DNA of 64,000 nt. Source: Liolophura sinensis (taxonomy: Eukaryota > Mollusca > Polyplacophora > Chitonida > Chitonidae). The notes beneath the pieces are model-generated. The model had not been told where the DNA came from, did not search any database, and saw only the letters and a program-made list of their open reading frames with translations. The DNA lies in assembly GCF_032854445.1 (NCBI RefSeq), contig NC_088299.1:347001-411000 (forward strand). Direction: 5' to 3'. A program made the position numbers and the translations under genes. Positions 59,001 to 63,607 of the stretch are shown in pieces (position 1 is the first letter of the stretch; the number at the start of each line of letters is the position of its first letter).

Positions 59001-59879
59001 ACAAACAGAGAATATAAGAGAACTTTATAGACTAAAGGACTTGATGTCCACTTAAACTTTTTCAGGTTTGTTTCTAATTTGTTTTTGCAGTCAGCTGCTA
59101 GAATACCAATGCAAGCCAGCAGTCAGCTGCACGTGTGGGGCTCAAATGATTTGACCATGTACTGATGTACCAAGCTTAATGTTCTAGATTAAGTGACTCA
59201 GTGAGATCTGTCAGCTGTACAATTTTGTAACCTCATTCATTTGGGAACGTCTTCCTTCCTCGATGAGTTTTGCGTGCAAAATTAGGCTTCACCTGTGTGG
59301 GAAGACCTGCAAGGACATGTCACGTGACATTACAAGAGAATACGTGTTTACGTCGAATGGCAACAAAGCTTTTGTCCTGTCGATATGGAGACTCTGGCAG
59401 TGAAAACGCAAAGATTTATTACATAGTGACTGGAATCCACGAAACAAAGTTGCAGAAATGCTCATATAGGTATGATCTTGCAGTTCACATATAAATACCC
59501 CAGGTCAGTGCTCGTTATAATGCATTTCCAAAGCGTTCTGGCAGGAGGCAAGTTTTCCTGCTTCCAACCCAAGTGATGTCATCCAAGAAGTGGATGAAGC
59601 TCACCTGTTCAGTATGTTAGTACATTGTTAAATCAGGTGTCAACTTCCATCATGCAGCTAGTCAACAGTCTCCATATACTCCTATGTCTGGTAGTAGATA
59701 AGTGTCACATATATATGTACGTATATGTGTTCACCATTTGTACACCATGCTGCTTTGTACGATATATATATATATATATTTTTTTTTTTCATAACTTACC
59801 CATCATCATTTGGAATAGGTTTCCTTTGCCAGATTTTGCCTGATGTCTTTCGGCAAACGTCAAGAACTTGAAGTGACAT
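10884..59879 (-). CDS. TBC1D31: TBC1D31 (WDR67), complete, 24 coding exons
   Basis: TBC1 domain family member 31, a centrosome/centriolar-satellite protein in vertebrates. All 24 exons join in phase from ATG (59877-59879) to TAG (10884-10886), giving 1,064 codons; human is about 1,066 as I recall. Residues about 15-345 form the WD40 region (IAGDHQGNIFVFDL, AQLWDLDRFERKRKLNI). Residues about 350-424 are a Pro- and Ser-rich linker. Residues about 424-600 are the Rab-GAP TBC domain (LLKGYGEYPVKYR, MFIWRSLLRLPENHAA, RILSALAHWSPIF). Residues about 684-990 are a charged coiled coil, followed by a short C-terminal tail. The usual TBC arginine-finger (IxxDxxR) and glutamine-finger (YxQ) motifs are not visible, so GAP activity is doubtful. 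The closest match is vertebrate TBC1D31, segment by segment. Introns hold a homeobox gene, SINEs, a mariner and many minisatellites. Confidence 0.96.
11521..11615. repeat. Short tandem repeat, about 20 bp
   Basis: Imperfect copies of aatgtaataagaatgtaat in TBC1D31 intron 23. Confidence 0.8.
11701..12056 (-). mobile_element. tRNA-derived SINE ('gagtgagtgagtg' family)
   Basis: Full-length copy of about 356 bp. The tRNA-like head is at the right end (minus orientation: agcgcagttggtagagcg, then a B-box-like segment) and the gagtgagtgagtg end is on the left. Flanked by an imperfect 14-bp duplication, caggaagacactga (11687-11700) and caggcggacactga (12057-12070). The right duplication stops 1 bp outside the donor hexamer of TBC1D31 exon 23. 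Confidence 0.88.
12078..12155 (-). CDS. TBC1D31: TBC1D31 exon 23
   Basis: 78 nt, phase 1 to 1. GLPGTEQVSDQRRIILNESS then VTPSEQ. Supported by exact phase fit, good splice sites and the match of total length to the family; the sequence itself is not conserved. It is squeezed between two SINE sequences. Confidence 0.75.
12177..12260. mobile_element. SINE fragment of the 'gagtgagtgagtg' type
   Basis: gaatgagtgagtgaataact followed by a diverged 'ggaatttaatgccacac' end. It starts about 20 bp from the acceptor of exon 23, so this exon has SINE sequence on both sides. Confidence 0.5.
13672..13860 (-). mobile_element. Diverged SINE remnant
   Basis: A tttatttatttatttta start and a gtgagagattcctgtgtcat segment resemble the 'gattggtgttttacgcc' SINE family (tail and tRNA-linked body), with large internal changes. 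Confidence 0.45.
14242..14690. repeat. 149-bp tandem repeat, three copies
   Basis: Three near-identical copies starting at 14242, 14391 and 14540 (gatccattccctgctcaaaa). No coding potential seen. Confidence 0.9.
14830..18450. repeat. Mosaic of dispersed intron repeats
   Basis: Blocks that recur elsewhere in this window: 'attagacagtgctaagaatc' (14.8, 17.5 and 24.0 kb), 'cagagcatcagggatggaat' (15.3 and 30.1 kb), and A-rich 'agctaaaaaaaagcttaacc' (16.7, 18.4, 24.4, 29.8, 30.6 and 30.9 kb). They look like parts of one degenerate non-autonomous element; I cannot classify it. Confidence 0.6.
19628..19894 (-). mobile_element. tRNA-derived SINE ('gattggtgttttacgcc' family)
   Basis: Nearly complete copy. 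In minus orientation it has an A box TGGCTCAGTTGG and B box-like GTTCAAGTCC, then the body, and ends in an AT-rich tttatttatttgattggtg tail on the left. Confidence 0.88.
20430..20860. repeat. 61-bp array seeded from exon 22 and its donor
   Basis: About six copies at a 61-bp spacing (20491, 20552, 20613, 20674, about 20734 and the exon itself). On the - strand each unit reads ...acacccagaatctgaggag..., then ...gttggatg|gtaagtgg. Both halves are copies of the end of TBC1D31 exon 22 (HTQKLRRNAQ ... MDG) and its donor. The array therefore carries several extra candidate 5' splice sites. The 61-bp period is not a multiple of three. Confidence 0.88.
20814..20970 (-). CDS. TBC1D31: TBC1D31 exon 22
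   Basis: 157 nt, phase 0 to 1. EDETRAAGINLVEQRHLAAG then RRYRLMEQEITEGFDHTQKL. Donor GATG|GTAAGTGG. The exon end is the last unit of a 61-bp tandem array. Confidence 0.87.
21221..21298. repeat. 18-bp tandem repeat
   Basis: Four copies of catgcctttaggtcaata in TBC1D31 intron 21. Confidence 0.9.
21580..21657 (-). CDS. TBC1D31: TBC1D31 exon 21
   Basis: 78 nt, phase 0 to 0. LTKMTRENRRLEEEVQALMI then KCQENE, a coiled coil. The acceptor is ttttttttaaag and the donor GTAATG. Confidence 0.85.
22016..22318. repeat. 43-bp minisatellite
   Basis: Seven near-perfect copies of a 43-bp unit (tcaccattcgataaccaaat...caggcaatcacatctgatat) in TBC1D31 intron 20. Confidence 0.95.
22456..22571 (-). pseudogene. 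Broken duplicate of TBC1D31 exon 20 3' half
   Basis: Tandem copy about 111 bp from the real exon end. The - strand still reads like GCAGAGGATGGAGGATTTCG and ACAGGGAGATGACACAG, but the donor is changed from GTAAGT to CTAAGT and upstream codons have decayed. It includes the same flanking intron bases (gggtaaggca). Confidence 0.8.
22614..22730 (-). CDS. TBC1D31: TBC1D31 exon 20
   Basis: 117 nt, phase 0 to 0. VLNENLARLCQGTIDAEAQT and RQRMEDLDREMKQVQ. A broken second copy of its 3' half lies at about 22456-22571. Confidence 0.88.
23736..23946 (-). mobile_element. tRNA-derived SINE, internally deleted
   Basis: Same family as 19628-19894. Head (A box tggctcagttggttagc in minus orientation) and tail are both present; the middle lacks about 50 bp relative to the other copies. 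Confidence 0.88.
24175..24345 (+). mobile_element. SINE head fragment ('gagtgagtgagtg' family)
   Basis: + orientation: cggcccggatggctcagttg, gtagatccagggtcgata B-box region, then gaggaagttgtagttccctc. Truncated at the 3' side. Confidence 0.7.
24680..24820 (-). CDS. TBC1D31: TBC1D31 exon 19
   Basis: 141 nt, phase 0 to 0. ELFRDYADASHQLRTEKDLR and then a Glu/Arg-rich helix. Its first 11 bases and acceptor form the seed of the 38-bp array just upstream. Confidence 0.9.
24811..25125. repeat. 38-bp array seeded from the exon 19 acceptor
   Basis: About eight copies, 38-bp spacing. On the - strand each unit reads GAGTTGTTCAG, then gtatgctttcatataaattt and ataacag. The 11-base block is the first 11 bases of TBC1D31 exon 19 and ataacag is its acceptor. 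Each copy thus carries an acceptor, 11 exon bases and a donor-like AG|gtatgc. Confidence 0.9.
25662..25754 (-). CDS. TBC1D31: TBC1D31 exon 18
   Basis: 93 nt, phase 0 to 0. Coiled coil AQQRDLETEQAVEEAQIRHM followed by ELQLQKKMFEQ. Confidence 0.92.
26100..26235 (-). CDS. TBC1D31: TBC1D31 exon 17
   Basis: 136 nt, phase 2 to 0. Coiled coil with LKLLDAARRKFLQFQKTQRE and ELKRLDDEVQRK, aligned with human DAARRRFLKLQQ. Confidence 0.94.
26290..27757. repeat. 1.5-kb array of 30-bp units filling intron 16
   Basis: About 49 units of 30 bp (tgtatggtgagtgtgaccta + ccgtttctag and variants). The right half is organised as higher-order blocks mixing at least five unit types. On the - strand the seed unit reads agaaacg|gtaggtcac, matching the end of exon 16 and its donor (ggaaacg|gtaagcta). 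All units are 30 bp, so long open frames appear on both strands, but these are artefacts. The array starts directly at the exon 16 donor and ends about 55 bp from exon 17. Confidence 0.92.
27759..27911 (-). CDS. TBC1D31: TBC1D31 exon 16
   Basis: 153 nt, phase 2 to 2. Coiled coil with MRKNEEEAWYRQQKLLLDAE and EEQKLAAQRKR. Tandem arrays grow from the sequence at both of its edges. Confidence 0.93.
27966..28185 (-). mobile_element. Degenerate SINE
   Basis: tttatttatttgactgacgt tail, then a body with 'catgcgcaggttgctgggag'. The head is largely lost. It splits the acceptor-proximal sequence of exon 16 from the 26-bp array. Confidence 0.75.
28250..28800. repeat. 26-bp minisatellite
   Basis: About 20 copies of a 26-bp unit (catcatacgtcaacaattat + agagcc). 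A single related copy (cagctcatcatacatcaaca) sits about 25 bp upstream of the exon 16 acceptor at 27935, on the other side of the SINE, so the array probably started from that exon-flanking sequence. Confidence 0.92.
28870..29340. repeat. Dispersed repeat, copy 1
   Basis: Shares long stretches with 45690-46200 (for example gtgtagaggtttagatgata and atcagactgtcattact). Contains internal sub-repeats around 'gcatgcacaaatttaaatga' and 'aggagttgcttggaaaaaat'. Unclassified family. Confidence 0.7.
29445..29655. repeat. 27-bp C-rich minisatellite
   Basis: About seven to eight copies of a 27-bp unit containing ccccactccaccccacaact. Being a multiple of three, it gives spurious - strand frames such as VEWGEVSCG repeats. 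Confidence 0.92.
30680..30895 (+). mobile_element. tRNA-derived SINE, 5' truncated
   Basis: + orientation copy of the 'gattggtgttttacgcc' family, starting at gagtctctcaccaatgcggt and ending gtaaaacaccaatcaaataa. The A box is missing. Confidence 0.85.
31306..31358 (-). CDS. TBC1D31: TBC1D31 exon 15
   Basis: 53 nt, phase 0 to 2. VQERERIRQEEIDFLRQ, the first segment of the coiled coil. Confidence 0.92.
32178..32357 (-). CDS. TBC1D31: TBC1D31 exon 14
   Basis: 180 nt, phase 0 to 0. Contains YFFHHRNSVDIRHMI and TKGQYPVFNKYPKFIVDYQ, nearly identical to human. Confidence 0.95.
32851..33030 (-). CDS. TBC1D31: TBC1D31 exon 13
   Basis: 180 nt, phase 0 to 0. Starts IYAWPLLESLFSEVLTREEW, ending in LDDFK. 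Its acceptor and first 20 or so bases are repeated in an array upstream (33031-33605). Confidence 0.95.
33031..33605. repeat. Degenerate 80-105-bp array seeded from the exon 13 acceptor
   Basis: About seven diverged units at roughly 80-105-bp spacing, each with an 'atctgtcaacatgtaacaga' segment equivalent to the exon 13 acceptor region. Several also have 'cagtctccaacaatagccaa', equivalent to the first exon bases. The copy near 33540-33570 still reads YAWQLFETVLE on the - strand, against YAWPLLESLFS in the real exon. Confidence 0.8.
33613..34834 (-). mobile_element. Mariner-type transposon, decayed, both ends present
   Basis: 1,222 bp flanked by TA (33611-33612 and 34835-34836). Inverted ends: gaggggtgattta on the left and, reversed, gaggggtgattga on the right. 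The - strand encodes a mariner transposase: an N-terminal helix-turn-helix part with APSYATVKSWSAKFKRGRTS, then NHDKCFHHFEPESKQ, and PYSPDLAPSDFHLFP near the C-terminus. Stops and frameshifts break the frame throughout, so it cannot make a full enzyme. Confidence 0.9.
34837..37047. other. Intron 12 between mariner and homeobox gene
   Basis: AT-rich, no gene seen. Probably contains the 3' untranslated region of the homeobox gene near 37 kb. I could not place a clear poly(A) signal. Confidence 0.4.
37048..37965 (-). CDS. Intronless TALE homeobox gene, likely spiralian TALE (SPILE)
   Basis: 305 residues from ATG (37963-37965) to the stop at 37048-37050, no introns. The homeodomain spans about residues 166-228 with the TALE three-residue loop (NPYP at 193-196) and recognition helix AWFANKRNR (W218, F219, N221, R223). 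Alanine at homeodomain position 50 differs from the Gly of PBX and Ile of MEIS. The N-terminal SSHPMFSELQATL (about 23-35) resembles the HPLF/HPLY start of MEIS and KNOX domains. A basic stretch (KPKKQKK) follows the homeodomain. It is expected to be a nuclear DNA-binding transcription factor. It is not a clear PBX, MEIS, IRX, TGIF or PKNOX. Divergence plus lack of introns suggests the spiralian-specific TALE group (SPILE), known from early cleavage patterning; subfamily placement is inference. It lies in intron 12 of TBC1D31, same strand. Confidence 0.85.
   Translation of the reverse strand: MASIVDSGSPNVEGAQGDFSKLSSHPMFSELQATLASDCYQASVPYNLCEDAPDEVEPSLNPAAIAVQEANLQSEFRQVISSNSPKVQELQLFYHTQCGEIEGQRNDAVTKLKQVTIPSPAQYQKELQSIHLLYDRQRMHLTNRVMGSLHLLKAALPPRRNGMSFQQNKSKARQLSVKATTIMQDWFDRHIDNPYPTEEEKVDMADAGGISIAQVKAWFANKRNRTNNTKPKKQKKSMEKQLLTICSDLTTDSRSHSTKLYGDIIQQLSDIVHTADPFSYQTLDPYPNPYPYNTSPSSISSLESF
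38641..38780 (+). repeat. G-rich tracts upstream of the homeobox gene
   Basis: Two G-rich runs on the + strand: around 38643-38668 (ggtggtgggg-type) and 38748-38778 (a 13-G run then gaggggggat). They could form G-quadruplexes. They lie about 0.7-0.8 kb upstream of the homeobox start. Confidence 0.7.
39400..40320. repeat. Degenerate dispersed/tandem repeat
   Basis: Repeated phrases such as 'gcaacagctgactcaaacac', 'catgaagatgatgtgaaaac' variants and 'aaacctgataatctgaa' recur every 150-200 bp. Unclassified; no coding sequence. Confidence 0.55.
40335..40700 (-). mobile_element. tRNA-derived SINE with perfect 14-bp target duplication
   Basis: Full copy of the 'gagtgagtgagtg' family. tattcggacaccga occurs at both 40321-40334 and 40701-40714. 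The tRNA-like head is at the right end in minus orientation. It is inserted in an older dispersed repeat that also occurs at 16.8, 24.5 and 31.0 kb. Confidence 0.93.
41250..42790. repeat. Dispersed repeat with X-box-like palindromes
   Basis: Several copies of a 'caatctggttaccatggcaa' motif (41256, 41346, 42486 and a decayed one at 42632). Two contain perfect RFX X-box consensus: GTTACCAAGGCAAC (41350-41363) and GTTACCATGGCAAC (42490-42503). It ends in an 'acagacggacacacagacaa' and 'cgcccgactaatggccgcgg' segment. Unclassified mobile repeat. Confidence 0.6.
42823..42956 (-). CDS. TBC1D31: TBC1D31 exon 12
   Basis: 134 nt, phase 1 to 0. Contains HWFEYFPNPPINILGMIENV and LLQHFVKYKVTSQ. Confidence 0.95.
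43681..43914 (+). mobile_element. Full tRNA-derived SINE at the exon 11 donor
   Basis: + orientation: head gtggctcagttggttagcgc, B-box-like gagtttaagtcc, body, then cttgagtacggcataaaaca and an AATA-rich tail. Perfect 13-bp duplication tactcagtgctct at 43668-43680 and 43915-43927. The right copy overlaps positions +4 to +6 of the exon 11 donor. Confidence 0.92.
43931..44064 (-). CDS. TBC1D31: TBC1D31 exon 11
   Basis: 134 nt, phase 2 to 1. Contains LSALAHWSPIFGETQYLPSL and FIKLFQNNHLVCFE. A SINE sits 16 bp into the following intron, and its target duplication reaches position +4 of the donor. Confidence 0.95.
44100..45680. other. Intron 10, no gene seen
   Basis: Moderately AT-rich intron sequence without splice-flanked coding segments. 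Confidence 0.4.
45690..46200. repeat. Dispersed repeat, copy 2
   Basis: Same family as 28870-29340 (gtgtaaaggtttagctgata, atgcacaagtacagatgata). In TBC1D31 intron 10. Confidence 0.7.
46958..47104 (-). CDS. TBC1D31: TBC1D31 exon 10
   Basis: 147 nt, phase 2 to 2. TBC domain core: MFIWRSLLRLPENHAA and YPVKSRKLLRILQR. The usual IxxDxxR arginine-finger motif is not present here. Confidence 0.95.
47213..47308 (+). mobile_element. SINE with large internal deletion
   Basis: ctctggctcagttgttcttc joined directly to the tail (cataatgctggctgccgtca ... cttgagtacagcgtaaaaca). The tRNA-like A box is kept and most of the body is lost. About 110 bp upstream of exon 10. Confidence 0.75.
47320..48460. other. 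Intron 9, nothing recognised
   Basis: No coding segment or known repeat seen. Confidence 0.4.
48467..48549 (-). CDS. TBC1D31: TBC1D31 exon 9
   Basis: 83 nt, phase 0 to 2. Start of the TBC domain, with LLxGYGEYPxKYR-type sequence (LKGYGEYPVKYR). Confidence 0.94.
50132..50245 (-). pseudogene. THAP-like zinc-finger fragment
   Basis: The - strand reads VCYSAYGCKNRSSKNPEV then SLFKFPDDSALKKAWIHDTR, matching the first half of a THAP domain (CxxYGCxNR ... SFxxFP ... W). The spacing between the first two cysteines is one residue longer than usual, and the second half (C-x2-H and AVPTIF box) is missing. It could be a THAP gene exon or, more likely, a P-element-like or gene-fragment relic. It lies in TBC1D31 intron 8. 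Confidence 0.5.
51714..51863 (-). CDS. TBC1D31: TBC1D31 exon 8
   Basis: 150 nt, phase 0 to 0. Starts PPPPLVKVVE as in human, then a Ser-rich low-complexity linker. The donor is GTAAAAAAAA, a homopolymer right at the splice site. Confidence 0.85.
52309..52509 (-). CDS. TBC1D31: TBC1D31 exon 7
   Basis: 201 nt, phase 0 to 0. Last WD40 blades: ILGVVCQDGIVRFI, ISPNGRHIVCVMTEGNLHVY. Confidence 0.94.
52510..53499. other. Intron 6, nothing recognised
   Basis: A 72-codon - strand frame at 52851-53069 is present but has no family match and no splice context. Otherwise empty. Confidence 0.4.
53500..53659 (-). CDS. TBC1D31: TBC1D31 exon 6
   Basis: 160 nt, phase 2 to 0. Begins RDGRTLAAGGRSRFVHLWNL; the human equivalent is RDGRILAAGG. 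Confidence 0.94.
54313..54461 (-). CDS. TBC1D31: TBC1D31 exon 5
   Basis: 149 nt, phase 0 to 2. Encodes VFFVPLSNLIITCFKDDTIF and CKYQLHAPP, matching the human blade at the same place. Confidence 0.93.
54462..55609. other. Intron 4, nothing recognised
   Basis: No coding segment or known repeat seen. Confidence 0.4.
55610..55788 (-). CDS. TBC1D31: TBC1D31 exon 4
   Basis: 179 nt, phase 1 to 0. WD40 segment with KELVAWMKGHDSAIYHISLH and AQLWDLDRFERKRKLNI, very close to human. Confidence 0.95.
56083..56216 (-). mobile_element. Diverged SINE tail and body
   Basis: tttatttgcttggagtttta, 'gccatactaaagaat' and 'gcaaagcccaggggaaacct' match the 'gattggtgttttacgcc' family in order. It ends about 11 bp from the donor of TBC1D31 exon 3. 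Confidence 0.65.
56228..56343 (-). CDS. TBC1D31: TBC1D31 exon 3
   Basis: 116 nt, phase 2 to 1. WD40 segment including LVQRTGSPCTALAYKLRRKN and SDYSLKCYDTG. A diverged SINE ends about 10 bp beyond its donor. Confidence 0.93.
56826..57683 (-). CDS. Possible nested two-exon gene, unknown function
   Basis: Two long - strand frames in TBC1D31 intron 2: 57310-57683 (ATG MALCTTEITVDNHFTF ... EQLAFALQHLRGYRAAHLFR) and 56826-57123 (VEQQTFPAHHYNSQ ... NLERVYVIYTGQYVSENRPS ... LSKTLS stop). They can be joined through CT|GTGTAC and ttcaccag|T, both phase 2, giving about 223 residues. The composition looks protein-like (Cys-rich first half, DTNYTEQ) and not repeat-like. I do not recognise the family, the donor is weak, and the two frames could be a decayed retrocopy. 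Confidence 0.35.
58302..58457 (-). CDS. TBC1D31: TBC1D31 exon 2
   Basis: 156 nt, phase 2 to 2. First WD40 blade, with FDSTGETFIAGDHQGNIFVF. Confidence 0.93.
58528..58760 (-). mobile_element. Old tRNA-derived SINE
   Basis: tttatttatctgatggatc tail end on the left; in minus orientation a clear B box (GTTCGAATCC) within a tRNA-like head near 58690-58760. About 70 bp from the exon 2 acceptor. Confidence 0.6.
58800..59799. other. TBC1D31 intron 1, mostly unassigned
   Basis: No coding segment supported. A TA/T-rich run at 59758-59790 abuts the exon 1 donor. Confidence 0.45.
59800..59879 (-). CDS. TBC1D31: TBC1D31 exon 1 (start codon)
   Basis: 80 nt. Begins MSLQVLDVCRKTSGKIWQRK, comparable to the human SGKIWHRKP segment. 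The donor GGTAAGTTA leaves at phase 2. A TA/T-rich tract (59760-59790) lies about 10 bp into the intron. Confidence 0.9.
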
Positions 59880-60623
59880 CTTCTTCTTTTGATACAGAAG
59901 CTAGAAAATTCAATATGTCCCTGGAAATGCACTCATCTGTTGTTAACCAAACCGTGATTTGATCACTGTGAATTCATCATTGCTGCAACGTGCCAGTGCA
60001 ACATTGAACAGCAACAACAACACTAAACTGACAGTTCACGGAGACCTATAAATGTCACTGATTGAGACATATCCATGAGCGACTTTATCCTTGGACCTGC
60101 ATAAAACTTAATTACTTAATTATCTGACTAAAGGTAGGTCACTTCTGCACAAAATGAAAACATAAATTTGACAAAATACAACAGAATCCGTGATGTGCAT
60201 GAACATGCTGTTCTCAAAATCCCGCTTCGAACATATAAAACCTGAACTTACTTTCTAGGCGGAAAACACATGATCAAACCAAAATAATGTACTACGGGAG
60301 ACTCATAAAAAATGATAAAGATTGGTAGTATTAATTTTTATTATCAATAGGAAAGAAAATATGAAGCAAACAAATGTCTAAATACTTGAAAATGTGCTTG
60401 TTTGTCGTATTTATATTTCGTCCTCATTGCGTGGTTAGATTTTGCAGTAGCGCAGTAGCGGTGAACGTAAACTTCCGGCGTTTTGATGAAAGGACACGTC
60501 AGGCTGTAACAGCGGTCGAATTTGTAACAATACGTGTCTAAATAGCGCCCTTATCTGGGCTACTTACTCTTTAGAAGTGTTTGGATTCTTGGAAACCTCT
60601 AGTGGTCTGTTTAAAAACTGACA
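59880..60623. promoter_or_regulatory. Shared promoter region of TBC1D31 and Derlin
   Basis: 744 bp separate the two divergent start codons. Visible candidate sites: an ETS/GABP-type CTTCCGG at 60472-60478, common in bidirectional promoters, and a TGACGTG core (UPRE-like, - strand, 60495-60501) about 125 bp upstream of the Derlin ATG. Both lie in the Derlin-proximal part. No TATA box is evident. Exact transcription starts are unknown. Confidence 0.7.
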
Positions 60624-60782
60624 ATGGCGTCGAATGACTTGGGAGACTGGTACAGGAGCATTCCTCGAATCACCAAGTATTGGTTCACTGGCTCAATCGT
60701 CCTGCCTATCATTGGAAGAATTGGACTGGTGCATCCTATGTGGATGATTTTGGATTTTTCATCAACCTTTTACAAATGCCAG
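60624..60782 (+). CDS. DERL1: Derlin exon 1
   Basis: 159 nt, ends phase 0 at CAG|GTTAGC. Covers the cytosolic N-terminus and the first membrane segment. Confidence 0.94.
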
Positions 60783-63607
60783 GTTAGCAACAGTAACATT
60801 TAATTAGCGACGGTGCTACTCTTGGGAAGACCACAGGAGCTCTCGTTGCACTCCAATAGTACATGATCTGTTGGGCTAGTCCGAATTCCTGACACCAAGC
60901 ACAACATATATTTCGTGTTGTGGTGGTCATTGGCGCCTAAACCCACTCAGGCAAAAAAGTTAGCTGGCACCCTTGAAGGTGTCAGGGGGTATTCTACTTC
61001 AAGCGATGAAAATTAACATTTAATACTGGCCAACAAAGTTAAAACAACCTTCACAAAATCTCTGAATAATTTATTTTTGTGCACATACCTCAAAAAGAGT
61101 CTGACACTGAGTATATTGATCGCTACTGGTCACCAAATGTCGAATTTGATACACACTTGTTTTCCATTGCCATAACTCGCGCCAGCAGTGAAGTAGTATA
61201 CACATTCTGGACAAGTCCCAAGTCAGCATGACAGGAAAGGTCAACCACGTTTAGTTCTACTTTAGGCATTTGGCAAAAGCCACCTAGCACATTGATCAGC
61301 AAAGAAAATTTCAGTCTGAAATTTAATTCCATCGTGTGCTTTTGTTTTTTTTTCTGGGGGCTTGATAAAACGCTGTGGAGCGTGGCTACGCAGACTATGT
61401 ACGAAACTATACAGACTTTTTGTGGTGATGATGTTTTACAAGGATTCATGGTGACTTATTTTTGCTACGTAGGTCAGGGCTTCCTGATTTTTGGAACTTT
61501 TCTCCAGCCTCGTGTAGTTGCTCAGTATAAACATCTATAGACCTATTTTTTATTAATAGCCTGTGCAGATTGCATGCATAACATGGACTGTCGTTCTGGT
61601 GTAACTGGAGCCCGAAGTCTATGTTCAAGGGTTTCAGCTGCACTGTTGCCCACCTTCTACGTAGTGAAAAGACTTGTACTTCTTGGATGCTTCCCTTTTA
61701 ACTCAAATTTTTCATCCATATCGAAAAATATTGTTCGTACGACATCAGTTTGACAGGCGGCATGTAGTTTGTTTCACGTTGTACGTTGACTTTTCCCATC
61801 GTGCTGATGTAAGCAAACGAGACTTACCGAGAATTTGTGTACGCATTCCAGCGTCCGATCGTGTGACCCAGTGGCTTCCAGCCGCCAAAAACCGAGTTGC
61901 TCCAAGCTGTAAGGTCGACCTATGCCCGGTTTTATGAACAATTGATGCCATTATTTGCGTTATCCATTACAATCTTGAAGCAAAATGGACATCTTTATTC
62001 CACTTGCACACAGAGGTTAGATCATGGTTGATAATGTTGTGAGAGTACAAAAAGTTCTTGACTGTATTCAAAGAATTTTGGATATGAAAATGCAATAAAT
62101 TCCATTCTATAGTAGTCCTGGAAAACAAGGATGAAGAGAAAATCTGAATTCAACATTTCAGTAATCGAAAGTGATCTTTATTTCTAAGATTGTAGGCATT
62201 TGTTTTTGGTGTTATATCTTTGAATTAGTAAGGATTTTAGGTACATGTATGGTGTAGGGGGCCCATTGATGATTTCATGAAAAAATAAAAAGGATGTGTT
62301 CGGATCCATGCTGTATAAGGGTTCCCATTTTAGTTCGTTTAAAAGAGATTTATATGAAGTTCGACGTAATCCCCCCTGTGCACTATAATACTGCTCGGCA
62401 TTGGATGTTTTCCAATAAGTTAGATAGTGCCACGCTGCAGTTGAATATCCCCGTATTCAATAGAAGACATTATTAAGCCACAGTACAGTTTAATCTTACG
62501 CTTTCTAGTACATGTTTGCCTGGCCCGACTAATCATACTCAATTTCATGTTACTTTTCTTAACTATGGCTCTTAAATGCTCATTCCATTTACCATTGTGC
62601 TGCGGAATAATGTTTATGGGACTGAACTCTTCACCTCAACGCCATCTAAATACAATGTCAGATGTGAGGGGTTATTTTTCATTGATATTAAGAAAATAGT
62701 TTGACAGCATTAAATGACACAAGTCATTGACTAGCCCAGTTTGACAAACAAACAAAATCACGATTAAGTTTAATCTCCGATTTTGCTAAATCTGAAATTA
62801 CTTCAGACAAGGATGTATCATGTACAAATATATTAATATTGCATTCAATATTCATACTAATATCTTTGACAAAAATGAAGAAGAGAAGCCTTGTGGGGCA
62901 CCAGCATATATGTAGATATGCCCCCTTCTTGAAACGTAGACTTAATTTAATGGTTAAGTGCTAACCAAATATGTAAGCCTCTGCCCTCCCATAATTTGTA
63001 GATGTGGGCAAAGGCAGAACACTCTGTTGTCTCGTCATAAACGTGCTAGTTTCCTGATTGGTGTTTAGCGAATGACTTCTACTGTCTATTTTTTATATGT
63101 TATGTATAATTCCATCAATCATATTGAAAAATTATGAAAGAATAATTATAATAATAATTATCCACTGTGGCTAAGATGCACATTTTTATCTAATTTCTCC
63201 ATTTATGTGTGATATACAACATTGTTTCATTTTCTTCATTGTAGATCTGGAGACCTTTAACAGCAGTACTATTTTATCCCATAGCTGGGCCAAGTGGTTT
63301 CCATTATTTGATTAACTTGTATTTTCTGTACTCATATTCAACAAGATTAGAAACAGGTAGGTATCTTTTTTTATTACTGTGTTAAATACATTATGGAACA
63401 TTTAAACTGCATGTATTTTTCCATGTCAATGATAAATTGACATGTTTGAGTTGAGTAAAAACATAATTTACATGTCCCTAATTGTCATCACATTTTTCTA
63501 CGTATGTCCATTAATAAGTCTTTCTTACTTGTTTCATTTTAGGTGTATTTGATGGCAGACCAGCAGATTATATGTTTATGATGATATTTAACTGGCTGTG
63601 CCTTGTT
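60624..63607 (+). CDS. DERL1: Derlin-1-type gene, exons 1-3 (continues past window)
   Basis: Derlins are rhomboid-like ER membrane proteins that help move misfolded proteins to the cytosol for degradation (ERAD). Exon 1 (60624-60782, phase 0): start MASNDLGDWYRSIPRITKYW, the Derlin-1 N-terminal signature GDWFRSIP-ITRYWF. Exon 2 (63245-63356): IWRPLTAVLFYP, GFHYLINLYFLYSYSTRLET. Exon 3 (63543-63607): GVFDGRPADYMFMMIFNW, ending at a GTATCC donor where human continues with ITGL. About 112 of roughly 250 residues are in the window; the first membrane segments are visible. The N-terminus favours Derlin-1 over Derlin-2/3. The ATG is the first in-frame one in this exon. Confidence 0.93.
60783..63244 (+). 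other. Derlin intron 1
   Basis: 2.5 kb without a supported gene. Several short open frames on both strands have no family match. Confidence 0.5.
63245..63356 (+). CDS. DERL1: Derlin exon 2
   Basis: 112 nt, phase 0 to 1. Contains the IWRP motif and STRLETG, both conserved in Derlin-1. Confidence 0.94.
63543..63607 (+). CDS. DERL1: Derlin exon 3
   Basis: 65 nt, phase 1 to 0. VFDGRPADYMFMMIFNWLCL. No further Derlin exon is visible before 64000. Confidence 0.9.
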
